6,599 bases of DNA from Candidatus Kerfeldbacteria bacterium (lineage in GTDB: Bacteria > Patescibacteriota > Patescibacteriia > PEXW01): positions 1-6,599 of the forward strand of contig CAIPSZ010000134.1 of NCBI GenBank assembly GCA_903867845.1. Direction: 5' to 3'. The translations under genes and the position numbers were made by a program. This document shows, one piece after another, positions 1-5,232 of this stretch. Each line of letters opens with the position of its first letter. Position 1 is the first letter of the stretch. The notes below the pieces were generated by a model, which was not told the origin of the DNA, ran no database searches, and was given only the letters and a program-made list of their open reading frames with translations.

Positions 1-28
1 ACAGAAAAACTCAAACCCGAATTAAAAC

Positions 29-57
29 ATTATATTTACAAAATCGGTAAATATAAA
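29..57 (-). promoter_or_regulatory. Leftward promoter overlapped by a 10-bp dyad (possible operator)
   Basis: On the minus strand there is a perfect -10 box TATAAT (29-34) and, 17 bases upstream, TTTATA (52-57), which matches TTGACA at 4 of 6 positions. A perfect inverted repeat, TTATATTTAC at 30-39 and GTAAATATAA at 47-56 with a 7-base loop, covers most of both boxes and part of the spacer. The stretch is much richer in A+T than the rest of the window. It would drive a gene lying left of base 1, which is not visible. A dyad laid over both promoter boxes is a common layout for repressor operators. It does not look like a terminator, because no clean U-run follows either arm. Confidence 0.45.
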
Positions 58-123
58 AATTTATTCATACAAAAACCTGAACGGTTTGTTAATCACTCTA
101 GCAGGATGGCGATACGCGGTCAA

Positions 124-161
124 GAAAAACCCACCCCCGGGTCAGGAGAACCCAGGGGTGG
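124..161 (-). terminator. Strong intrinsic terminator after the MFS gene
   Basis: On the minus strand the arms at 150-161 and 131-142 pair over 12 bp, one pair being G-U, around a 7-base loop. The 3' arm is followed at once by GTTTTTC (124-130). It lies about 20 bases beyond the MFS stop codon and should end that transcript. Confidence 0.9.
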
Positions 162-180
162 TACAACGAGCGTTCGGTGT

Positions 181-1371
181 TTACGGCGTAACCGTACTCC
201 TGCCGAAGACTCTGGGGTACAGCACAAGTAGCGTGCCGCCAGCGAGGAGTGTGAATACACCCAGCATGAGCAGGCTTGCGGGCAAGCTGAATACCTTGAG
301 GACGAGGCCGAAAATCCCCAGGAGCACAACTTGCCCGAAGCCATCGACGGCAGACTGCACGGACGCGACCGTGGCGCGGTTCTCGGAGTCCAGGTGGTCG
401 TGCAGGAACTGGCCCATGAATGGCTTGATGTACCCACGGACGACGTTCTGCGCAAGCGCCAGTATGACCATCGGCTGGGCAATGACGAACGCCATCGCTA
501 GGATTGAGAGTCCCGTCAGCGCCACCATGCCCAGGATGCTCACCCGCGCTGGAATGCGCTTTGCGAGCCATCCTGCACTCCCACTGAATACGCCAGCGAC
601 CACGTTGAGCCCGAAGAACACCCAGCCGTAGAGCACCAGTGGCAAGTGCACGAGCTCGAAGTACGGGTTGTAGGTGAAGAACCACACCTTGCCGATCACC
701 GAGAGTAGCACGGCGTAGGCAATGATCCACTTCACCTTCCGGTTGTTCGCCACAAACAGGACGGAGAGTTTCATAACATCCCAGTGCTTACCCGCAGGCT
801 TCGTGCGTGGCGGCTCCACCATGGCGGCAACAATGCCGATGACGGCGAGCACGCCGGGCAAACCCAGCAGTACGGGTAGCCGGAGGTTCACTCCCGCCAA
901 GTACCCCACACTCAAGGAGGTAATGGCGATGAGGAAGTACCGGTAAGCAATGGTGCGTCCTTCGAAGCGCTTGAACTCATCCGTACGTCCAGCAACTGCC
1001 AGCGTATCGTAGAGCAACGCGCTATCCGCCCCCGACACCAGGGAGTACCCCAGTGCCCACACCAAGTTGGATACCCACATCCACACGGGCCCACTCCCAA
1101 TGCCGAAGAGCAAGCAGTCCAGCGCCAGCAAGCACATGCCAACGAGCATGGCGCGTTTCCTGCCGAGCCGGTCGGCAATGGCACCGCCGGGAATCTGCAG
1201 GAGCATGACGATGATGACCACGACCGATTCCATCACGTAGATCTGCGACAGGCTCATGCGCCCAACGGATAGAATGTAGGTGATGAGCACCGGTCCCCAG
1301 AAGAGCGGCTCGCGCAAGGCTTGGAACCACGCGTAGAGCCGCAAGTTCCGTAATACGAATTTCTGTTCCAT
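181..1371 (-). CDS. MFS transporter, drug-efflux-like
   Basis: This 396-residue polytopic inner-membrane protein probably exports small molecules by proton antiport; the substrate cannot be told. The family's motif A is clear in the loop after TM2 (GGAIADRLGRKR, residues 62-73). It is followed by GADSALLYDT (114-123) and then DEFKRFEGR (131-139), a signature seen in a widespread group of bacterial MFS exporters. The second half contains RGYIKPFMGQFLHDH (312-326). About 12 hydrophobic segments and a length near 400 fit an intact MFS protein. I chose the ATG at 1371 because AAAGGAG stands 8 bases before it; an in-frame TTG six codons upstream overlaps that ribosome site and is unlikely to be the start. 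A terminator-like hairpin lies just upstream and a strong terminator just downstream, so expression is probably by read-through from the promoter at 1598-1626. Confidence 0.9.
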   Translation of the reverse strand: MEQKFVLRNLRLYAWFQALREPLFWGPVLITYILSVGRMSLSQIYVMESVVVIIVMLLQIPGGAIADRLGRKRAMLVGMCLLALDCLLFGIGSGPVWMWVSNLVWALGYSLVSGADSALLYDTLAVAGRTDEFKRFEGRTIAYRYFLIAITSLSVGYLAGVNLRLPVLLGLPGVLAVIGIVAAMVEPPRTKPAGKHWDVMKLSVLFVANNRKVKWIIAYAVLLSVIGKVWFFTYNPYFELVHLPLVLYGWVFFGLNVVAGVFSGSAGWLAKRIPARVSILGMVALTGLSILAMAFVIAQPMVILALAQNVVRGYIKPFMGQFLHDHLDSENRATVASVQSAVDGFGQVVLLGIFGLVLKVFSLPASLLMLGVFTLLAGGTLLVLYPRVFGRSTVTP

Positions 1372-1373
1372 AG

Positions 1374-1386
1374 AATATTCTCCTTT
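1374..1386 (-). promoter_or_regulatory. Ribosome binding site fixing the MFS start
   Basis: The minus strand reads AAAGGAGAATATTCT before ATG (1371). The Shine-Dalgarno is 8 bases from the start, whereas the alternative TTG start would lie on top of this site. This supports a 396-residue rather than a 402-residue protein. Confidence 0.75.
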
Positions 1387-1399
1387 CAAAGGTCAATCG

Positions 1400-1428
1400 A
1401 AAAATCTCGGCCTCTGCGTAGCCGAGAT
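1400..1428 (-). terminator. Intrinsic terminator or attenuator between the 41-codon ORF and the MFS gene
   Basis: On the minus strand the arms ATCTCGGC (1421-1428) and GCCGAGAT (1404-1411) pair perfectly over 8 bp with a 9-base loop. The 3' arm runs into further Ts (TTTT at 1400-1403). It starts 25 bases after the stop of the small ORF and ends 28 bases before the MFS start. Because I see no convincing promoter between this hairpin and the MFS gene, it could act as a conditional terminator. No obvious alternative antiterminator pairing was found by eye. Confidence 0.7.
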
Positions 1429-1453
1429 TAATGATTGAAGAAAGGTTGAACCC

Positions 1454-1579
1454 TTAGATCACACTATCCCAACTAGGCGCAGGCAAAGCATTCGCGGCCG
1501 CATCGGTGCGCGGCATGGCAAAACCGACCGTAATGGTTGCGGTTTTTTGCGAGAGCCAGTTGTGGAGTTGGTAGTTCAT
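1454..1579 (-). CDS. 41-residue small ORF, possible leader peptide
   Basis: It starts with ATG at 1579 (MNYQLHNWLSQKT) and ends with APSWDSVI and TAA. I recognise no family. The peptide has two tryptophans (residues 8 and 37), an Ala/Pro-rich C-terminal part with PAP just before W37, and no clear membrane segment. The support is positional: a good -10/-35 promoter ends only 18 bases upstream, and an intrinsic terminator follows 25 bases after the stop. The ribosome site is weak (GGAA, 5 bases before ATG). The ORF contains a 7-bp inverted repeat (1520-1526 with 1540-1546). It may be a regulatory leader for the MFS gene, a secreted or signalling peptide, or an accidental frame inside a 5' untranslated leader. 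Confidence 0.45.
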   Translation of the reverse strand: MNYQLHNWLSQKTATITVGFAMPRTDAAANALPAPSWDSVI

Positions 1580-1597
1580 AATTTCCAATTACAAACT

Positions 1598-1626
1598 AGC
1601 ATACGCTGGTAGGCGTACGTCGTCAA
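1598..1626 (-). promoter_or_regulatory. Promoter for the 41-codon ORF and MFS transcript
   Basis: The minus strand shows -35 TTGACG (1621-1626), a 17-base spacer, and -10 TATGCT (1598-1603), with 5 of 6 and 4 of 6 consensus matches. Transcription would start near 1590, leaving a leader of only about 10 bases before the ATG at 1579. The promoter lies between the ABC permease stop (1643) and the small ORF, where no terminator is visible, so the ABC operon may also read through into this unit. Confidence 0.65.
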
Positions 1627-1642
1627 GGCCTTACTTGTTCCC

Positions 1643-2836
1643 CTAGATTGCTTTCAGCAGCTTCATCCGTGTAATGAATGTTACCGGGATGAGCCCGGCG
1701 ACAATTGCCACGATGATAATGGATACGATGCGAGCGGAGAAGTCGGCTGCATCCGGTGCCAGCGTAATTTGCCCAATGGGTAGGGTGAATGGGTGCGCTT
1801 GGAAGTACGGGACGATCGCCGCGTAGAATAGTGCGAGCCCGACGATGACCCCAGAGACTGCATACAGGATGGTCTGCAGCACGTACTGGCTGCGAATGAT
1901 GAACGGCGACACGCCGATGGCACGCAGGATGCCAATCTGCTGCCGCCGGTTGACGATGTCGATGTACACCACAATGAAAATGGTCACCGCCGCAATCAGC
2001 ACGGCAACGAACGAGAGCAAGACGTTCACGCTCACAAAGCTATCCGTGACGGTCTTCATGAGGCCGGCGGCGTCATTCCAGGGATGGACTTGCACGTTCA
2101 GGTTTGCCCCCACCAGATGCGCTTGCACTGCACTCACGTCACTCCCCGTTGCCGTGCGCGTCAGAATCATCGTGGCCTGCGATGCAAGCTTGGGCATGAA
2201 GCTCTGCAGCGCAGCGTACGAGATGAACGCTCGCTGGTCGGCGTTGATGAAGTGCGAGTTGATGATCCCGCGCACGGTGAGTACCTTGGACATCGCACCA
2301 GAGGTGAGCGTGACCTGGTCCCCCACCTTGGCACCCTTCAAGGAGAAGGTATTGAGCTCCACGCCATCACCGCCCGCCACTTGCCGACCGAGCAGAATGC
2401 CATCAGCGTCGTCGTCAGCAAGGTAAGTGCCGCTCGCTACGGTGGTGCTGAGGTTAATCGAACCTGCCATTTCACTTGGCGTGATGGCGAAGATGGACCA
2501 ACTCCCTTTCACGTTCTGGAATTGCAAGTTCCCGGGCACGACCATCTCGGCGGCGGCATTGCGAACCCCGCTTGTTGCGCGAACCGCCGTGAGCAAGCTC
2601 GGCACATCAGTGAAGGTATCGCTGCCAGTGTTCGGCGTCAGGAAGAGGTCGCTCGTCGTCGTGTCCACGATCTGCCGATTCGCCCCCGTAATGATGCCGT
2701 TGAATAGTGACGCAATGAAGATGAGGTTGATGAACGCCACGGCCATCATGAAGATAGTCAGGCTCAAGGTCCACTTGTTGCCGCTGCGCAAGTTACGGGA
2801 GAGGAGGAAGAATGGGACGCCGAGGCGACGGTTCAT
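1643..2836 (-). CDS. FtsX/MacB-type ABC transporter permease
   Basis: This 397-residue protein has the layout of the MacB/LolC/FtsX permease family. It has a short cytoplasmic N-terminus, TM1 (about 24-46), a large extracytoplasmic domain (about 47-267), and TM2 (about 268-292). A basic cytoplasmic loop with NRRQQIGILRAIGVSP (296-311), the coupling segment of the family, precedes TM3 (about 316-343) and TM4 (about 367-388). Such permeases work as dimers with a LolD/MacB-like ATPase and use ATP to move substrates mechanically on the outer face of the membrane (peptides, antibiotics, lipoproteins) instead of through a classical channel. The start codon overlaps the ATPase stop by four bases (ATGA), so translation is probably coupled; no separate ribosome site is evident. 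No MacA-like adaptor gene is present in the window. The substrate is unknown. Confidence 0.93.
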   Translation of the reverse strand: MNRRLGVPFFLLSRNLRSGNKWTLSLTIFMMAVAFINLIFIASLFNGIITGANRQIVDTTTSDLFLTPNTGSDTFTDVPSLLTAVRATSGVRNAAAEMVVPGNLQFQNVKGSWSIFAITPSEMAGSINLSTTVASGTYLADDDADGILLGRQVAGGDGVELNTFSLKGAKVGDQVTLTSGAMSKVLTVRGIINSHFINADQRAFISYAALQSFMPKLASQATMILTRTATGSDVSAVQAHLVGANLNVQVHPWNDAAGLMKTVTDSFVSVNVLLSFVAVLIAAVTIFIVVYIDIVNRRQQIGILRAIGVSPFIIRSQYVLQTILYAVSGVIVGLALFYAAIVPYFQAHPFTLPIGQITLAPDAADFSARIVSIIIVAIVAGLIPVTFITRMKLLKAI

Positions 2837-3504
2837 ACGACTTTGCCGTCAGAAAGGGTGAGGATGCGATTCGCATACGTCTGCTCGTCCGGTTCGTGCG
2901 TGATCATGACAATGGTATGGCCTTCGCGGTTGAGTTGTGCGAAGAGCTCCAGCACATCACGCGCGGCAACGGTGTCGAGGTTCGCCGTCGGCTCGTCGGC
3001 GAAGATGACTTCGGGATCGTTGATGAGCGCGCGCGCGATTGCCACCTTCTGCTGCTCACCACCCGAGAGCTGACGAGGTAAGTTCTTCAGTTTCTTTCCT
3101 AGACCTACCTTTTGTAAAATTGCGATTGCCCGAGGCCGACACACTCTTGCCGGCTCTTGCATGAGCGCGGGGAGCATGACGTTCTCCACTGCCGTGAGCT
3201 CGGCGATGAGCGCGTACTCCTGGAAGATGTAGCCAATGTGCTGTAAGCGTATCTGCGTGCGCTGGCGTTCTTTCAGTGCAGTCACTTCCTTCCCCAAGAG
3301 CGTAATGGTTCCCTGATCTGGCCGATCCAGCAAGCCAATTTGCCGCAGGAGCGTAGACTTCCCCGACCCGTTCCGACCGGTGATGACCAAAAAATCTTTG
3401 GGCTGGACGGCAACCGAAACATCCCGCAGCGCTGGCACGCGTACGTCGCCCAAGTGGTACGTCTTGGAAATTTTGGTAACCGCGATAATGGGTTTCGATG
3501 GCAT
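2833..3504 (-). CDS. LolD/MacB-type ABC transporter ATP-binding protein
   Basis: This 223-residue cytoplasmic ATPase pairs with the permease encoded immediately downstream. All catalytic elements are visible: Walker A GRNGSGKST (43-51), Q-loop FQE with Q95, signature LSGGE (146-150), Walker B VIFADEP (D170, E171), D-loop NLD (175-177) and the switch histidine H203. The length and the IFQ...LTAVENVMLP stretch are typical of the LolD/MacB/FtsE group. The ATG at 3504 has GAAGGAG only 2 bases upstream, an unusually tight spacing, but no later in-frame start would keep the first beta strand. The upstream gene ends in a terminator, and I see no strong promoter before this gene; a TACACT at 3515-3520 is the best -10 candidate but lies too close to the start. 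Confidence 0.95.
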   Translation of the reverse strand: MPSKPIIAVTKISKTYHLGDVRVPALRDVSVAVQPKDFLVITGRNGSGKSTLLRQIGLLDRPDQGTITLLGKEVTALKERQRTQIRLQHIGYIFQEYALIAELTAVENVMLPALMQEPARVCRPRAIAILQKVGLGKKLKNLPRQLSGGEQQKVAIARALINDPEVIFADEPTANLDTVAARDVLELFAQLNREGHTIVMITHEPDEQTYANRILTLSDGKVV

Positions 3505-3531
3505 AACTCCTTCTAGTGTACGGGAGTTAGG

Positions 3532-3567
3532 GAAAAAGAAAAGGCACTCGCTTCGCGCAAGTGCCTT
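3532..3567 (-). terminator. Intrinsic terminator after the 92-residue gene
   Basis: Arms AAGGCACT (3560-3567 on the minus strand) and AGTGCCTT (3541-3548) pair over 8 bp, and the transcript continues TTCTTTTTC. It lies about 20 bases after the stop at 3586, between this gene and the ABC operon. Confidence 0.85.
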
Positions 3568-3585
3568 ACCATTTCCATTGAGCGC

Positions 3586-3864
3586 TCATACCGACTCCAC
3601 TCGAACACCGTCGAAGCGCTTCCCTTTCAACCAGGCAAACCAGCCTCGTGATGGTTTCCAAATGACTACCAAATTCCCACGCTTGTCATCTGCCCCGGTA
3701 AGGCAGTACAGGGTAATCTTGCCCTGCCGTGGACTACCGGATGAGTACCGGACGTACGTGTGAATCGGATTTGGGCTTTCCGATGGCAGGCGGATGGTTA
3801 TGGGATCGCCAATGGTAGGAATGTACGTGAGCCCGAGCGCGGTGAACAGTGCATTCGTGCGCAT
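3586..3864 (-). CDS. Hypothetical 92-residue protein
   Basis: I do not recognise this protein. It starts MRTNALFTALGLTYIP, has no clear signal peptide or membrane helix, and is rich in short beta-prone stretches (DPITIRLP, THTYVRY-like, GKITLYCL, GNLVVIWKP). A basic aromatic tail follows (RGWFAWLKGKRFDGVRVESV). This suggests a small soluble beta-rich domain, perhaps one that binds RNA or nucleotides, but that is a guess. The ATG at 3864 is preceded by AAGGAG with a 5-base gap, better than the longer frame that opens 13 codons earlier. It sits between two intrinsic terminators and so is probably monocistronic. The promoter is unclear; TAGGCT (3894-3899) is a possible -10 with no good -35. Confidence 0.75.
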   Translation of the reverse strand: MRTNALFTALGLTYIPTIGDPITIRLPSESPNPIHTYVRYSSGSPRQGKITLYCLTGADDKRGNLVVIWKPSRGWFAWLKGKRFDGVRVESV

Positions 3865-3918
3865 ATGCTCTCCTTGTGTTTGTGTGTGCTCCGAGCCTAC
3901 CACACGCTAAGGAAAAGG

Positions 3919-3943
3919 AAAGCCCGCGTAGTGAGCGGGCTTT
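3919..3943. terminator. Near-symmetric intrinsic terminator, possibly bidirectional
   Basis: AAAGCCCGC (3919-3927) and GCGGGCTTT (3935-3943) form a perfect 9-bp stem with a 7-base loop. On the minus strand the U-run is part of the stem and continues CCTTTTCC, serving the carbonic-anhydrase-like gene that stops at 3959. The plus-strand tail TTTT would also work, but no plus-strand gene is visible here. Confidence 0.85.
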
Positions 3944-3958
3944 TGGTAAAACGATATT

Positions 3959-4372
3959 CTACAGAGAGACCTTCTCTACGTGTACGGTAGAATCCAGAAG
4001 CGAGGCTATGTAGCCGTGAAATGCCAACTTCGGGAAACGTTCTACAATCAATTCCCGAACTGCCTGTACGTCGGCGATGTGTTTCGCACGTTCGGCTTGG
4101 TCATCGGCAAAGGCCGTTCGCCCACCGTACGCCCCGCAGTCAATGTGGTTGATGACGTGGATTTCGGTAATGCCATGGAGCTTCTGGGAGAGTTCCACCT
4201 GGAGCAGGGCAAATTCCTTACTCGTATCATCCAGGAAGGCTTTGCCAGCGCCAGCCCAGCCCACAATATCTGCGTCCCCAGCCAAGCCCTGGTCAGCAAC
4301 GTACTGGGCTAAACCTTTGGCAAAACGGAAGTCCATGCAGTGAACGACAATGGCGCGGCAGGTATGGGGCAT
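3959..4372 (-). CDS. Compact beta-carbonic-anhydrase-like protein
   Basis: The 137 residues contain both metal-site motifs of beta-class carbonic anhydrases: CMDFR (C12, D14, R16; the C-x-D-x-R motif giving one zinc ligand and the Asp/Arg dyad) and HIDCG (H76, C79; the H-x-x-C motif). DIVGWAGAG (35-43) occupies the place of the RNAGN segment, and an amphipathic helix (about 52-66) precedes the HxxC strand as in the family. Known members hydrate CO2 to bicarbonate with a Cys2His zinc site, usually in chains of about 190-230 residues, so this one is short and lacks the N-terminal arm and part of the C-terminal region. Activity is likely but not proven. The ATG at 4372 must be the start, as the next ATG lies after C12. 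No Shine-Dalgarno is visible before it. A second, divergent homologue lies immediately upstream. Confidence 0.8.
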   Translation of the reverse strand: MPHTCRAIVVHCMDFRFAKGLAQYVADQGLAGDADIVGWAGAGKAFLDDTSKEFALLQVELSQKLHGITEIHVINHIDCGAYGGRTAFADDQAERAKHIADVQAVRELIVERFPKLAFHGYIASLLDSTVHVEKVSL

Positions 4373-4398
4373 AACGGTAAGGGTTGTGCGAGATTCCT

Positions 4399-4426
4399 AC
4401 TGTACCAAAACTTCAGGAATTGAAAA
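4399..4426 (-). promoter_or_regulatory. Weak candidate promoter for the compact carbonic-anhydrase-like gene
   Basis: The minus strand has TACAGT (4399-4404) preceded by a 16-base spacer and TTTTCA (4421-4426), each matching consensus at about 4 of 6. It would leave a leader of roughly 20 bases with no ribosome site before the ATG at 4372. The -35 falls in the U-run of the preceding terminator, so part of the match may be coincidence. Confidence 0.3.
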
Positions 4427-4450
4427 AGGACTGACACAATTGTCAGCCCC
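4423..4450 (-). terminator. Intrinsic terminator after the 205-residue gene
   Basis: On the minus strand GGGGCTGACA (4441-4450) and TGTCAGTCCT (4427-4436) pair over 10 bp, including two G-U pairs, with a 4-base loop. The Ts at 4423-4427 follow. It lies about 20 bases after the stop at 4471. Confidence 0.8.
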
Positions 4451-4470
4451 AACGCTTGAAAGAACTTCAC

Positions 4471-5088
4471 TTACGCTTCCATTGCAAGGAGGAGCGATTC
4501 ACTTTGCTTTGTGCAGTGGTAGGTTCGTACAACCTTCTTCGTCACGTCCTCTTCGAAGGGCGTAAAGTCGATGGTGTACATCACCACAACACGGCTCTCA
4601 GCAATGCTAAGGTACGCCCCTATGTGCCACGCCGCCTTGATACTTTCGAGGAGCACCTGACGCGCTGAAAGGTTGAACAGCCCTGCCACGCCACAGTTAC
4701 TGTGGGCCATGACAATGATCTTCTTCCCTTTCTCGAGCTTCATAGACATTTTCATCTGGTACAACGTACCAAAACCGTAAATGTCATAGAAGCTCTTGTG
4801 TAGCTCTTCGTCTCGGCACGGCGTGTCCGGATGCAGCACTATCGCCCCCCCATTACACGGATGGATGTGCGTCTTCGGAACGAGCTTCCACATGTGTTTT
4901 AGCTTGTTCTCGCAGTACGTACTATCGGAACAGAAGTTCACGATGATCTTCTGCCCCGTTCCGTCTTGCAACAGATTGCGTTCAAGCGGAGCGAGAACCG
5001 TCTGGCTTTTCGGCCTTCCGGACTTCGGAATGATGAGCTGGAAAAAATCCAGATCCCTCTGGATGAGTTCGCGATTCGGTGAACTCAC
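4471..5088 (-). CDS. Divergent beta-carbonic-anhydrase-like protein with altered active site
   Basis: This 205-residue soluble protein keeps the second beta-carbonic-anhydrase motif HSNCG (H129, C132), preceded by a helix and the strand KKIIVMA as in the family. It also has a matching first motif CSDS (C53, D55), but the usual arginine of the Asp/Arg dyad is T57, in CSDSTYC. It carries many further possible metal ligands: C59, H74, H76, C78 (in HIHPCNGG), H86, C91, H97, H191 and C192. The two core Cys and the His of a zinc site are therefore present, but CO2 hydration is uncertain; a related or regulatory zinc protein is also possible. The start is GTG at 5088, with GGAGG 5 bases upstream. 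It has its own promoter and terminator and lies next to the compact homologue. Confidence 0.65.
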   Translation of the reverse strand: MSSPNRELIQRDLDFFQLIIPKSGRPKSQTVLAPLERNLLQDGTGQKIIVNFCSDSTYCENKLKHMWKLVPKTHIHPCNGGAIVLHPDTPCRDEELHKSFYDIYGFGTLYQMKMSMKLEKGKKIIVMAHSNCGVAGLFNLSARQVLLESIKAAWHIGAYLSIAESRVVVMYTIDFTPFEEDVTKKVVRTYHCTKQSESLLLAMEA

Positions 5089-5091
5089 GTG

Positions 5092-5098
5092 TACCTCC
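5092..5098 (-). promoter_or_regulatory. Ribosome binding site that selects a GTG start
   Basis: The minus strand reads CGGAGG, then TACAC, then GTG (5088). The good Shine-Dalgarno and spacing support GTG as the start of the 205-residue gene, where no nearby ATG is in frame. Confidence 0.75.
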
Positions 5099-5135
5099 GA
5101 GTTGTTAGATGTTCAATCCATTACCAGAATGGCTA

Positions 5136-5164
5136 AGGATAGCCGAAAACCTTAGATTTGTCAA
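5136..5164 (-). promoter_or_regulatory. Promoter of the divergent carbonic-anhydrase-like gene
   Basis: The minus strand has a perfect -35 TTGACA (5159-5164), a 17-base spacer, and -10 TATCCT (5136-5141, 4 of 6). The -35 stands about 10 bases beyond the U-run of the preceding terminator. The spacer contains GGTTTT at the same place as in the promoter at 5424-5452. Confidence 0.75.
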
Positions 5165-5173
5165 GACATTAGC

Positions 5174-5208
5174 AAAACGCACCCGGAGGTTCCCATCCAT
5201 GGGTGCGT
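5174..5208 (-). terminator. Intrinsic terminator after the 48-residue membrane protein gene
   Basis: On the minus strand ACGCACCC (5201-5208) and GGGTGCGT (5177-5184) form a perfect 8-bp stem with a 16-base loop, and TTT follows (5174-5176). The loop can fold partly on itself. It begins about 25 bases after the stop at 5233. Confidence 0.75.
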
Positions 5209-5232
5209 TGCAAAGAGTGAGGCAATCCATGC

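Noticed and set aside
86..631. Long plus-strand open frames, including this one and others at 1845-2426, 2084-2707, 2427-2861 and 3980-4312
   Set aside because: They lie antisense to strongly supported minus-strand genes, have no ribosome sites or recognisable domains, and show shadow-like composition (runs of Arg, Ser, Pro, Thr).
1371..1393. TTGACC on the minus strand as a -35 for an MFS-specific promoter
   Set aside because: The matching -10 would overlap the MFS start codon, so the message would begin inside the gene.
1520..1546. 7-bp inverted repeat AAAACCG/CGGTTTT inside the small ORF, terminator-like on both strands
   Set aside because: The loop is 13 bases and the stem mostly A-T at its base; there is no plus-strand gene to terminate. 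It may matter for leader folding but is not called as a terminator.
1454..1579. Lasso-peptide precursor reading of the 41-residue ORF (T at -2, G as core residue 1, D as residue 8)
   Set aside because: The spacing fits the lasso rule by eye, but the leader lacks the usual conserved Tyr/Pro pattern, and no lasso cyclase, protease or recognition-element gene occurs in the window.
3515..3520. TACACT as a -10 for the ABC operon
   Set aside because: No acceptable -35 at 16-18 bases, and the start site would fall in the ribosome binding site.
3894..3899. TAGGCT as a -10 for the 92-residue gene
   Set aside because: The hexamer 17 bases upstream is CTTTCC, too far from TTGACA to support a call.
5131..5144. 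GGCTA/TAGCC 5-bp inverted repeat near the promoter at 5136-5164
   Set aside because: It is too short to separate from chance, and it overlaps the -10 box without any wider symmetry.
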